A DNA stretch of 64,000 nucleotides from Phascolomyces articulosus (lineage: Eukaryota > Mucoromycota > Mucoromycetes > Mucorales > Lichtheimiaceae): contig JAIXMP010000060.1 in the NCBI GenBank assembly GCA_025677815.1, forward strand, positions 1 through 64,000. The letters run 5' to 3'. Below, in pieces: positions 1 through 11,430 of this stretch. Each line of letters opens with the position of its first letter. Within the stretch, counting starts at the first letter, position 1. The translations under genes were made by a program, and so were the position numbers. Under the pieces are notes generated by a model. The model was not told the DNA's origin, searched no databases, and saw only the letters and a list, made by a program, of their open reading frames with translations.

Positions 1-1553
1 CTTATATTATTATAAACAAAAGGATTTCAAAATAATGATCTTATTATAATCGAATAGCTTTCAATAAAACCATCGTCCAATAGATTTGCTATCTTTCGTT
101 TATATAAATTTTAATAATAGCCAATAAGAAAAAGAGATCCAGCAGTATAGATTAAAAAACTGTACATTTATTTGATAAAAATAATAATAATAAAAATATA
201 CTAGTTACTATATTATTCTACTATGCTGCTACTATAATAGTCATCTGTGCTTACGCATACATTTATGAATACTACATGAACATACCTATTTTATTACGTA
301 CCTGTCGTTTTTTCTCTGATTTTATAATTGACGTAAGCTCATGGTAGATGTGTGCCGAAATAAAAGTTGCTATTGATTTGGTCAAGATATAAAGCTGTAA
401 ATTTCACAAGATAAAAAAATGATATGTAAAAGAAAATAAGTATTTGCAACCATTAGCAACAGAGTTCTTGTAACAATCAATTGCAAGTATCGTTTCGCAT
501 GAAGAATATGTTCAAAATATATCTTACTTTATTCATTCTTTCTGAATTGTAATGGATTTGAAAAGCCAACTTGGATGAGATTCCGAGCTTTATATGCTTG
601 TACCTATAACACAAGACATTAACAAGTTAATATATATAGAATAACATATAGTAATAATAACAGAAGAATGTTTGAGATAGTAGTCTCTTACCTTTACTAT
701 TAGATACGCAATCATGGTATATGATTGCACAGACTCATGGAAGGTCCCCGAGAAAGGATAATCATATACTTCGTCTAGTATCATTTAAGTGGGACGATGT
801 TATTAGTATAAAGAGGAACATGTTTAGTTTCAAAATCAAAGTATACCTAGTAATCTGGTATAAACCTTGGATAGAAAAATGGCATCTTGCTACTATAATA
901 ATAACTGATATATGAGAAAAAGAACTGTAAACGTTAACTTAAGCAGTAGAGTAGACTGAGGTAAAATGAAAACGTGTATTAGGAAATATATTAGTCGTAA
1001 TAACTTACTTTATGTCCTGCGTCAAAAAACCTCACTTGTTCCTTATTTTCCTGATAATCAGTAATATCAAATACGTCTTAGAGTATCTAATAGTCAATAC
1101 AGTTGATAAAAAACATATAAGGATAGTGCCATATCCTTATGTTAGAGTGTGAAAAGCTAAAGAAAAGAAAGGAGGGTAGGGTATATAGAAATGAAAATAT
1201 AAAAAAGAAGAGGAAAGAAAGCAGAAGAAAAAAAAACAGTATAGAAAAAAAGGATACAATTACCGTTTTTGGGTGGTTATATACTAAAATCAGCTATTAC
1301 CCGGATCCAATATTACAATGGCATAATATTATACAGATCGAAATTTGTACGATCAACAACCTAACTTTTAAAGAGCCAAAACATTTAAATCAATAAGATA
1401 TATGAATACAAGTAGTTTGATAATAAAAAAACCTCTTTTAAATAATATTAACTCATATTAAATTTTTCCTTGTCTCTTTCTGGTACTAATTCTCTTTCCG
1501 TTGTTTTCTTTTTATATTTTGTCTTTTTCTATCTATCTCTCTTATCCATCCAT
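1..1553. other. gene-free AT-rich stretch
   Basis: Very AT-rich DNA with many stops in all frames and short homopolymer runs. Small open frames here start at non-ATG codons or have lysine/isoleucine-rich content typical of random AT-rich sequence. I see no splice-linked coding exon, RNA gene or clear repeat. Confidence 0.6.
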
Positions 1554-1757
1554 ATGACAACTCCTCTGCAAATCGAAGGCGATACTCAGTACATCGGGCG
1601 TACCGGCTTCTTTAAAGCAATGAGGGAGCTCAAAGAAGGAGAGCTACATGCGCCCGAGGATGGTGAAGATGGGTATGCTTTGCTTACTCAAGTGCGGGCC
1701 AAAGAGCGCCTTAATATAACAACTGAACATTGTTCGAAAAAACGTAGATACTGGTAA
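1554..1757 (+). CDS. small hypothetical ORF or exon fragment
   Basis: A 67-codon frame from ATG at 1554 to TAA at 1757. It begins MTTPLQIEGDTQYIGRTGFF, is acidic and charged, and its base composition is clearly richer in GC than the surrounding AT-rich DNA, which suggests real or formerly real coding sequence. A pyrimidine-rich leader precedes the ATG. I do not recognise a family. No continuing exon is obvious downstream, so it may be the first exon of a decayed gene, a fragment carried by a mobile element, or a small gene. Function is unknown. Confidence 0.3.
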   Translation: MTTPLQIEGDTQYIGRTGFFKAMRELKEGELHAPEDGEDGYALLTQVRAKERLNITTEHCSKKRRYW

Positions 1758-3152
1758 TAACAAAAATAAATAATATTTTAGTAATATTCAAAAACATATT
1801 TTATAGTTGATTAATCCTTGGAGTGCTTTGCGTTTTAAGTGAAGGATGTCATGATCATATAATCATAGTTGCAAAAAAAAAAAAAAGGAAATGGTGTAAA
1901 AAAAAGTGCAGTATGCAATTCAATAAAAAATAGTTTTCTTGTTTTATATTAATAAACTTAAAACATTGGATCACTTATTGTTTTGGTAAAAAAGTTTTGA
2001 AACTTAACTGATACTCCAAATATCAATAATACTGCTTAATATCCTATTGAAACCCAATTGAAAATCAAGCTCAAAGCCCTTTTGATATCGCATATTTTTT
2101 GCAGTAATATATATTTATATAACAAACTACAAATGTTATACTAGAAACCTATAGCTATGTTGGACCATAAAGGGGAAGCTTAGTTATCAATCTCATCAAC
2201 TTCTTATACAACCTTATATTGACTTATATAAGCTGATATTACATAAGATCTTATTTTCCTTGTACCCCATGACGGTGGAAAACACACTTAGCCATCAAAT
2301 GAAACTTTTCAATATATATAAAACATACAAAGAACTATATTTAATTGATATCAAAGAATACTTTTTACATAATTGATCAAAGAATACCATTTACTACGTA
2401 GTAGTAGCTGTTCTTTCCAATTTTTTCCCACAAACAGCATTATTAGACCACAGAGGGGTAAATGAAAAGGAAAAAACAGTTATATGGCAGCTGTTGGATT
2501 ACTACTGTAAATCTGTGTATTGATAAAAAAAAAAGACAGCAGCTACTCGAGTTGATCAAACTGTCGACTTGTTTTTAGCTGCTATTTTTTTGGCAACGAG
2601 AGAATAATTGCTGATCAAACAATCATTTCACCTAATCAATTCATTATATTTAAAATATCAAGTTATTCAAACAATAAATAAAGCATGATAGATACTAAAG
2701 AACATTAGGATATAATTTTGCTAATATAATACAATAACAATGAAAGTTATCTATGATAAAAAGATCGATCACAAGCAGTATTACATTTTTAAACACCATG
2801 TTATCGAGTCCATTATTATTTAATATGCAGTACCATTGTATTATGTCCTTGCCAAGAAAATAAATAATGTAAATAATAGCACTATTATCATAAGCTATAC
2901 ATATTTTCATTGTATACACACCCATTACAAAAATGGTCTTCATTATTGTAATTAAAAAGTTGGTTTCAAATGATCAGCTCAAATAATGAAACTCTCCGCC
3001 AGTGAAATTGGTGGTCCTGAAAAAAGGAGCCATTTGAATCATTTTGATCACTTTGACTCTTTGGACCACTTTGACTCTTTGTCTTTTCTTTTTTCACCTA
3101 TAAAAAAATGTTCTTATATAAACGGCATGTTTTCGATGTATTTTAGTCATCG
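1758..3152. other. intergenic region
   Basis: AT-rich, no supported gene. Positions 3030-3085 hold imperfect repeats of a CACTTTGACTCTTTGGAC-like unit just before the next gene. Otherwise only homopolymer runs are seen. Confidence 0.5.
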
Positions 3153-5470
3153 ATGTCACAAATGCAAATTAATACCCCCACACACCTTCAAGAAACGATT
3201 TCACTTGTACAAGAACGTGCTGCTGAAAGTCAACTAGATCTAACAGACGCGTCCAGAGAGATTCTTCAAAATATCGGAACAAGCACCAATCATGCAGATC
3301 TTCTTCGATTAGCTACTGATTCAGCTTCTATTTCTGATGAAGAAATGTCACGAATCCTCCATGCTCAACTTCAAGTGGACAATGCAGATTTATCAGCTGG
3401 ACCAAATCCGATCACGCAGTACTATATCCGTAGTATAGGCCTACAGTGCAGACAATTTTCAAGTAACTTGCAGGATTATAATAATGATTATTATGATGAA
3501 GCCTACGTTCAAGGGTTCGATTATAATTTTAGTTTAAATATCATTTTATTACTGTAGATTATATACTAACCATTCTTGTTATTTCTTTCAGATTTCAGGA
3601 GTATTTATCATCCAAGGGACCTGATGAAATGGTTTACATTCGATATATCGGTTATACTTCAGCATCAACACCACTAAAACGTCAATGGGATGACAATAAT
3701 AGTAGAGGAAAACGTCGGTACTGTAATCTTTATCACATTATCACAAAACATGGATTGTTACACCAAGTTGTATATTCATTCCCAACTCTACAAGCCAACG
3801 GTCGATACAGTGTTTTTGAGGATCCAAACAGACAGCTCATTGATCAAACAGAGCAGATGCTTATTCATCTTTTCGGACGCGATTTGCTCATGAACTCACA
3901 GCCGGGTGGCTTTTATCATCAATACGTGCAGAAGCTTCAAGAAGCAAGAATTGTTGTACAAGAATGGCGACGTTTAGATGCAACTCGTATGTAAAAAAAT
4001 AGTTGATCCTTTTTATTATCAATTTGAGTATGATACCAAAAATTATATATTAACATGAATATATACTCATTAAAAAAAAGAACGATTAGAGAAAACAATT
4101 CTACGCAATGGTTCGCTCCCAGATCACGACTTTTTTTCTGCTTGTGGAAGAATAGGTGGAAAACTTGGATATCAAATACATTATGAACGGTATGGAGATG
4201 CCGAATCAGGGGATCGTCGTTTAATACAACTCAGAACTCTTTTACGTTATAATGATGGATTATTACGGCGATCACTAAGTTTTAACACCGACAAAGAACA
4301 ATTTAAAAAGTGGTTTTTGGGTCTTGAAACTGGTACAAACATTTACCAAGCTATCATTCGTTTAATTCATATCGAACATCACTCAGCCGTTGGCAATTTA
4401 ACATCTGCTCAAGTCCAGTATTTAAGAGTTCAATGTAAACCACCCCAAGGTTTTGATGATGGTGACGACTCTTGGATGCTCAATCCTTATCTTGTTTCTG
4501 TGGCCTTAAAGGAGAGAGTGGGTGTGATGTGGACGGGCACGACACCAGCTAAACGAGAAGCAAACAAACGTAATCTATTGGCAAGGTTAAATGTTGAAGG
4601 CAAAAAGGCAATTGATTATTTTATTCGAGTTCCTATCAATTTACTTGCAAATGGAAGAGCTCATATTAGAGTTAATCTTGATGGAGAAGAAATGGCCGAA
4701 CCTGATGGATTATGGATTATTGGAAGTGGGGCAAATATGAGAGGCCAATACATTCTTGATTATGATCCTAAAATATGTACTATTGGATTGGTAAGTTTCG
4801 TTTCGTGATTTTTTTTAAAAATATAACAAAAAAGCGGTATTAATATATACGCTATATTATTTTATTCTCTTAGGTTGTAAAAGATTTACAAGGGAACCTT
4901 ATGCCATCTCAATCCAATCATATTATCATATCTGATCAATGGTTACTTACCAATAGCCGTGACAAATACTTTCGCACGTTTGCCAATACTATACGATTGT
5001 TTGGATATGAACTTAGACCAACGATAAAAGAAGAAGCAGAGTGTTCTGTACCCTTTTCGGATGAACGGATGGTTCAGTTGTTTATGGAAAGATACTGCAA
5101 CACAAGTGATCTTGTCGTGACTACAAGTAAAAATTCTCAAGGAAATATACCCACGTTTCAATCATTAATGGAAAATTGCCTGGAAGCTGAAGGTACAAGT
5201 CTCGAGAAGGAGATATGGAATCATTGGATGACAATGGCAACAGGCTATGCGTAAGTATTTAATTATTTGAAAGATGAAATATTATAAAATTAAATAAATA
5301 TACTTACAAGTTTTTTTTTTAAAAAAAATATATATAGAAAAATCAAGAAACTTTTCAACAAGTTCCAAAAATTGCCGCCTAGTGACAAAAACAGAAAAAC
5401 ATGGACAATACCTCAGTTGAAACGTAAACGACTCACGGCTGATAATCCTACAACTGATGATACCACATAA
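3153..5470 (+). CDS. GIY-YIG-like nuclease domain protein, five exons, ends at an in-frame TAA
   Basis: Exons 3153-3514, 3592-3986, 4081-4790, 4874-5250 and 5338-5470 join in frame to give 658 residues. Introns are 77, 94, 83 and 87 nt; the first has an unusual GTTCGA donor but a clean ACTAAC branch, and the second has GTATGT. About residues 135-235 look like a GIY-YIG fold: VYIRYIGYTS, then an arginine in PLKRQWDD, a glutamate in DQTEQMLIHLFG and an asparagine in LLMNSQPGG, the usual catalytic order Tyr, Arg, Glu, Asn. The rest (residues about 260-650) is unfamiliar but well behaved. The frame stops at TAA 5468-5470, yet the same frame continues open for 132 codons (next entry), so this is either a nonsense-mutated gene or a protein ending early. 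GIY-YIG domains occur in homing, repair and mobile-element nucleases; which applies is not known. Confidence 0.6.
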
Positions 5471-5869
5471 CCTAAGGGATCATTCTTATCTATTACTAAT
5501 CTTGAATCAAGCAGATCGAACCGTGGTACTGTAACAATTACCAAAGACGAGCCTTTCCTTGAGTGGTGGCGCCAATTCCATAATAATACAAATGGTGGTA
5601 TTGTATATCTTGATTTTACTGACATTACAAATGGTTTCTGGGGAGAATTTGCAACAATTGAACAACAACGTGGATTGGATGATGAAGCTATCCATCAATA
5701 TATTGCTGTACGAAATATTAAGAAACCTCAATCTTCAAATGCACTTGTCAAACGATATGGATGGATAGTCAACAAAGTGAAAAATGGTATATTTATCTGG
5801 TACGCTCCTAATGAGCAACCTCCAGATCAACCAATGCGAAAACGACCCAGACGTACAAATATTAGTTAG
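5471..5869 (+). pseudogene. in-frame 3' extension of the GIY-YIG-like gene after the stop
   Basis: Directly after TAA 5468-5470 the same reading frame runs for 132 sense codons to TAG at 5867-5869, with coding-like composition (for example GGIVYLDFTDITNGFWGEFA and a basic tail RKRPRRTN). I looked for an intron that would remove the stop. The best candidate, donor GTAAAC at 5424 and acceptor AAG at 5476, is 53 nt and breaks the frame. The simplest reading is a fairly recent nonsense mutation in a longer gene of about 790 codons; readthrough is possible but the TAA CCT context is not a known readthrough signal. Confidence 0.5.
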
Positions 5870-5930
5870 AAACAAAAAAAAAACTCTTTTATCTTAATAC
5901 TACATTGTATTCTTAAAAAAAAAATTGACA

Positions 5931-6103
5931 TTCATCGGAAGTTTAGTATTGTCTTTAAATGCATTTAAATGTTAGATTGATGTTTTATTTACATTTTTTA
6001 CCTGTATTCACATTTGTTATTTCTATTTAAGTTTAAAGACATATAAATGTGACAATGCTTAACATTTAAATGCATTTAAGGACAATACCAAACTTCCGAT
6101 GAA
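5931..6103. mobile_element. MITE-like element with 44-bp terminal inverted repeats
   Basis: Left arm 5931-5974 and right arm 6060-6103 are inverted copies of each other over 44 bp with two visible mismatches. They begin TTCATCGGAAG and end in ...AAATGCATTTAAATGTTA. The internal 85 bp is AT-rich and non-coding. Size (173 bp), long terminal inverted repeats and lack of an ORF fit a miniature inverted-repeat transposable element; a foldback element or long hairpin RNA would look the same. I cannot see a clear target-site duplication: the flanks are ATTGACA on the left and GATTCCA on the right. Confidence 0.7.
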
Positions 6104-6200
6104 GATTCCAATGGTATAATAATTATCATATATACATCGTAACCATTTTAAAATATATTTATTATCGTTTATAATAATATGAACATATAAAAACTAATAG

Positions 6201-8102
6201 TTACTCAGTTAAATGAGATGCTATCCCAATCCGTTTTTGTAATATTTCAGAAAGGGCATTCTGAATATCATCTGGTAATGAGGTATTGGATCCAGAAAAT
6301 ATCAACTTTTGTAATGATTCTATACGAATAACTACTTCAAGTATATGTTCTGGAATAATGTCCATTTCCAATTCAACCAGTTTCTTTACACCTGTAGTAG
6401 CAAAGTGCATTAATCCTTTTTTTGTATATCGTCGTGGACCTGGAAACTTTAATGTATGAAGTTCGCGACAGCCGGTAGCTATTGCTTTAAGCACCTTGTC
6501 ACTGATACTGAAATAATTATCTCCATTATACTTACTTTCTGGCATGGAGTAATCAAAATCATTGTTGATAATATGTATAGTGTTGAGTAATGGACAACCG
6601 CCTGACAAAAGGGTTACTAATGCTTTGTTGATGGATGGATAACCCAGTTTATGAATAGAAATTGGTATAAAATTATTATCGGTCAAAAGATAAAGCTGCT
6701 GTAAACGGGGGGCTTTGGTATGAGCAAGTTTAACGAGAGATCTTGTTATCTCATCAATGGAATGGAAATAGAGATATATCATTTCCAATGTCTCGTAATG
6801 TTGTTTGTAAACCGAAATCATATCAGTGTTGGTAATCCGAAGATGTTTTCCACTCAAGACAAGCTGACGTAATCCTGGTCTTTGTGTAGTAGAAGTAATG
6901 TGCTTATTATCGGAACAATCAGAGGGAAAATCTGCATTTGGACTTATTACCAGTGTTTCAAGACGATGACAATGTTTCAGTATTTGATCAAGACAATTTC
7001 CATGATGTATCGTACCCCCAGAATCCATGAAAAGGTGTTTAAGATTTGGACATTGGGACAATAAACGACCAAGTTGTTCATTGTGGATGCAATCATGGTC
7101 TGTTAATTGATCATTGTTGGTATAATAGGTAAAAGATAACTTGAGATACGTAAGGGACCAACATTTGATATCTGATGTATAAAAATCTTGCTTCGTGGGA
7201 AGTTGTATGTACTCAACTACATCAAGAGGTGTAGAACCATGCGAAAAAGATACATGCTCCATGTTGGAACAAGTATTTAATAAATGTGATGCTATTTTAT
7301 CTTGAGGAATTCGGCAATCCATAAACGTTGATTGTTTTACTGGTGGACTTTTTTTAACCAATTTTAGTAAAATTATTGAACATTTTATAGTCAATTGTTC
7401 TTTTTAATTTTTATACCTTGTGGAAGAAAGTGCATATGTCAACAAATCTATACTATCGCTGGTAAAGGTGATATTGTTGAAATCTATTTTTGAAAAATGA
7501 AATCAGAGATTAGGGCCACAAATTTATAGAAGCAGGCAGGTCGTTTTTTAAAGAAAGAGGAAATACTCACGCAACGTGTGAATATGTTGATTATGTGATG
7601 AACATGATAATAAAAAGAGGATATGATGAAGTAATTCAAGGCTTACTGGGCCGTCCAATTTAAATTCCTTTGCTTCACGACGTAAAAGTGCATTTAAATT
7701 GTTCTTGTTTATGTGTGGCAATTCGCAAGATAATATTTGCCAAAAAGTTGGCCAGTTAGCCATAAAATCACACCATGATTTAGATACCACGGCACAGCAA
7801 AACAGATCATTCAATTCGAGTTTTTTAAATATCTGAACAAGGAGTTCGTATGGTAACAATGGAAGAAATAATTGATGACTTTGTTGTTGTTGTTCAAGTG
7901 TTGTACTGGTAGCTAATGGAGTATGCCTCTCCTTGTGGTATCTATAAAGTGCTTTGTCGAGTTCAAGTGGTTGTTTATAGTCATCTTCTTGTTGTCCTGA
8001 TTCTTTATATTCATTTGAAGGGTCAGTTTCTCTTCTTTGTGATCTGTCGTTGGATCGGCTTTGGAAAGCGGATATAGTGTTACGGTAGGCTCGTTTTAAC
8101 AT
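6201..8102 (-). CDS. F-box/LRR protein 1
   Basis: Three exons on the minus strand: 8102-7571, 7483-7417 and 7347-6201, giving 581 residues. The F-box lies at about residues 80-122 (LPLLPYELLVQIFKKLELND, then the SWCDFM and WPTFWQ segments). The rest is a series of degenerate leucine-rich repeats such as CPNLKHLFMDSGGTIHHG, LETLVISP and LRQLVLSG. F-box proteins dock on Skp1 and present substrates to an SCF ubiquitin ligase; the LRR part would bind the substrate. Compared with genes 2, 3 and 5 the N-terminal TPR block is eroded to a stub (LDKALYRYHKERH). The middle exon is exactly 67 nt as in genes 2 and 3, and exon 3 begins at the same SPPVK codon, which supports the model. Substrate unknown. 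Confidence 0.8.
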
Positions 8103-8239
8103 AATAATTCTTTTTTTAAAAAAAAGAAACGAAAAAGAGTAAGATCAAGTGATAAAGAGAAGGACGAAATGTAAAATGACCAATAAACAGGTTTATTGGA
8201 AAACAAACAATGTAACACGTTGAGCTAATTTATTTGTAT

Positions 8240-10325
8240 TATGTCCTTCGCGCTCCCCCATTTTTACTTTTGTGGAACCCGAGTTTCCAAATTTGCACAT
8301 CGTGAATTTACACAAATTTGCGTTTTTAGATTTTTACATTTGTACCTTATTATTTTATCTTCACACCTCATTAATTTTATTTTTGCGTTCCATTATTTTT
8401 ATGTTTGCGTCCTAGCTACTATTCTTGAAAACTCACTCTTTTCTATTTATAATGATATAAATTCAGAAAATAAATATAATAACTATAAACTAAACAGTAA
8501 AAGTTACACTTCTTCTCCTTCAGAAGACATCGTGGAAAAAATGATTTAGAGTTTGATATCCAGTCCCGACAACACTTAGGAGTGATTTGCTTGGCAGATT
8601 CGATAATACTTGTTGCCAAGGTATCATCCTTGGTCAATAGATCGCGCCTTACACCGAGTTTCAGCTACGACCAGAACAATTCAATAGAATTTAAAAATGG
8701 TTAAAATGATGTGAAAGATATAAAATTTTATAACTTCTGCCTCTAGCTACTTGATGTATCAAATTCCCGTGATGATTCTATCATTATCCATTGCAAGAGT
8801 TTTACCATATAAGTTGTCTTTATTAAGTGCGTCCATTACTAACTCTAAAAAATCAAGGAAATACTGCGTTTGTGTCCCAATTTTAGCAACTATACGTTTC
8901 TCCCTGCCATCTAACTTTCGCTTCTTCGATCCAACTACAGCTTGAGGACTTCTCAAAAATAAGTTTACCAGTCCTTCTCTAGAAATAAGCGCCTAGAATT
9001 ATAACATTCGCCCCACGATTATTCGAGGGAACTGCTTTCGTAGGGGTACCATGTTTTGACGGACAAAGTGTGCGTTGCATATGAAGATTGAACCCAGCTC
9101 GCTTCATCTATGAACATACAACTTTCAAAATTGATAGTTTCCTTCTTGATACTCAAAACCTCTTGTATTCGTGCGGCGAGTTTCAAATATTTTTCAAGTT
9201 TCTTCATTGTCAAACTACAATGAAGCACTAAATGTTTCTGTAGGCCAACTTGTGTAAAAGCAATCTCGAACTTACTCCAAAGCATTTCCTGCGCCTGTTT
9301 AATAGTAACCGTAGCATCATTATCATAAAATCCTTGAAGCAGCTTTGTATGCTCTTGTGTGAACATCTGTTTAGGAACTTTGACTTTTTGATTTATTCAA
9401 TTAGGCAAATACTCATCACCTTCTCAAAAACGTTTAAAGTACTCTTGTGCAGTGCGTTCTGGTATAACTTGCAATTCGTGGAGCTTCTGCACAGTTCTTG
9501 AATGGTGTCAGTAAGTGTGATAATAGATGTAGCATCGTATTTTCTACATTAGACATCAAACTTGCTATTAGTTAAGACAGTCGTGTTTAAGACGAAGTAT
9601 CAAGTTGATGACTTGCTGTATGGAGCTATTTGGACCATCCTGGAGGGATGTAAATAAATCTTGTGGTGTATCACTTGCTTGTATTTTACTTATATGCATC
9701 GAATTCGGGTATTTTAGATATTTCATGTATTTCATGATATATATATATATATAGATGGGTAATCAAAGTCAATCTCACTTTAATATAGAACGATATGATG
9801 TCTTTTTTTTCAGTTTCAATCACTATTCTTGTTATTGTTACAAGCGAATGTATACTACCCTTTCCCATGTGGTAAGGAGTATCGGATTAATTACTTTTTA
9901 CTTTTTCCACATCTTCGATCTCTTCAGCGCTGCATTATACTGAGCGCCTTCCATCTCAACATTATTTTCATTTGTATGTAGTAGTGGAGCGAGTATACAA
10001 GGGATACGTAACTGAAAAAATGTTTTTTTTTTTGGGAGTAACTTGGTATAGTGGTCAGTTTATAGTGATAGATACAAATATTTACTATTTACATATAGTT
10101 GTAAGAATTCCTAGCAAATGAAAACAACGCTTTTCCAAAAAAGGCAGGGCTTTGTCCACCCTTTCACTATTGAATAGAGACATTTTATGAAAAATCTATA
10201 CTTCATTTTTCTTTTATTAGTCAAGAATAATAATTAGGACCCATACATAATAATGTTGGGACACAAATGTGAAATTACACTGTGCACGAAAATAAAAAAT
10301 CGGGAGGGTGAACGAAAAAAACCAA
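8240..10325 (-). mobile_element. decayed Tc1/mariner-type transposon (extent approximate)
   Basis: The transposase remnant (separate entry) is bracketed by degenerate inverted sequences: 8246-8290 (TTCGCGCTCCCCCATTTTTA...) resembles the reverse complement of about 10265-10318 (TTCGTTCACCCTCCCGATTT...). The match is partial, so the borders are tentative. About 2.1 kb would be a normal length for this class. No target-site TA duplication can be assigned with confidence. Confidence 0.4.
8510..9660 (-). pseudogene. Tc1/mariner (IS630-like) transposase remnant
   Basis: Reading the minus strand from about 9660 to 8510, fragments of one transposase appear in order but in shifting frames. First comes a helix-turn-helix-like part ending PERTAQEYFKRF and GDEYLPN (around 9440-9370). 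Next is the open piece 9366-9019 with the first DDE aspartate in MFIDEA, then YFLDFLELVMDALNKDN with MDND (about 8850-8765) for the second aspartate. The last piece has FWS, an in-frame stop, LKLGVRRDLLTKDDT and CRDWISNSKSFFPRC (about 8690-8520). Several frameshifts and stops make it inactive. The fragment order and the final SKSFFPRC motif are typical of fungal Tc1/mariner transposases. Confidence 0.75.
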
Positions 10326-10850
10326 CAAACTGATAATCTGTAAAATAATGGGTTGCCATAAACAAATAAACATGTGCTACATATATCTCGTTAACAAGCT
10401 TAATGAAAACAAATTTATATTATATATAATAGCGGTATCATCGCAAAACTCTTGAATTGGTCAGTACACATCAATCACCAAATTATAACGACCAGGTATA
10501 GTAAGTTATAAGGAGAAAAAAGGTAAACCCAGAATTTTGGGTCGTGGACAACACAGATGGGGTTCATAAGATAGAAGATGTCATTTACAGAATACATTTT
10601 TCATCTGAACCTTCTAATATCATTACCAACCATTATTGCTGTCAGTATTTTGAAACGTAGAGAAAAAAAAAATTATGCACTGATTCTAAAAAAAAAGTTG
10701 TATCATATTGAGTGCGCACATTCTTTTTCTTTTTCATACATTTTTTCTTCAACTCCCCTTTTCTTTGCCTCTTCACTAACATGGAAGGTAAGATATTAAA
10801 AAGCACATTTTCATAAAAAGACTTTTTCAGAATCCGGTTTTACAAGCATT
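9700..10850. other. non-coding stretch
   Basis: AT-rich; includes a short (AT)n run near 9738-9753 and the putative right end of the decayed transposon. No gene supported. Confidence 0.5.
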
Positions 10851-10854
10851 TCTA

Positions 10855-11215
10855 ATTTACTTCTCGTAAAGATGGAGAAAGTGAAATAAAACATGCTGCT
10901 GGTGATGCTTTGAATCGTGTGAGAAGAAAGAGTAAATGGAAGACTTGGTTGACAAGTATGATAAATGACAACTTCAAGGTATATAAGGAACATTGAACAG
11001 TAATACGACTTTTACGTGTGAAAAGTTTGTAGTCAAAAACATATAGAGAAAAAACCATTAATTTGTTCAATTATTATAAATGTTAAAAGATCTTGCGCAC
11101 GGAAGAGATTGACAACTATTGGAGAGAAAAAGAAGCAACTCGAGTTGAAGCAAATGCAACATATCAATTTAAATTGTATATTTACGATTAAGTGGCGATC
11201 GAACAACAGGTATAG
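10855..11215 (+). pseudogene. coding-like remnant, family unknown
   Basis: Two islands of coding-like sequence on the plus strand. About 10870-10985 reads DGESEIKHAAGDALNRVRRK followed by a Trp-rich basic segment. About 11102-11190 reads EEIDNYWREKEATRVEANAT. Both are helical and charged, but they are separated by stops and lie in different frames. They may be exons of the same dead gene as the next entry, or a separate one. No function can be given. Confidence 0.3.
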
Positions 11216-11430
11216 TTCTTGTGCATTAAAATATGTGTATATCAGCTTATCTCGTTCGGAGTTTTCTTTTAGAAAGTGCCAAAAAGTATACATATTACTC
11301 CCTCATTCCCTTTATATTCTTACCACTCCAGTTTTTTTTTTATAAACGTAGTTACTTTTTACGCTTTTTGTATATCATATATGATGTCTAAAATGTTTAT
11401 GTCTATCATTGATATATCTAAATATTTAAA

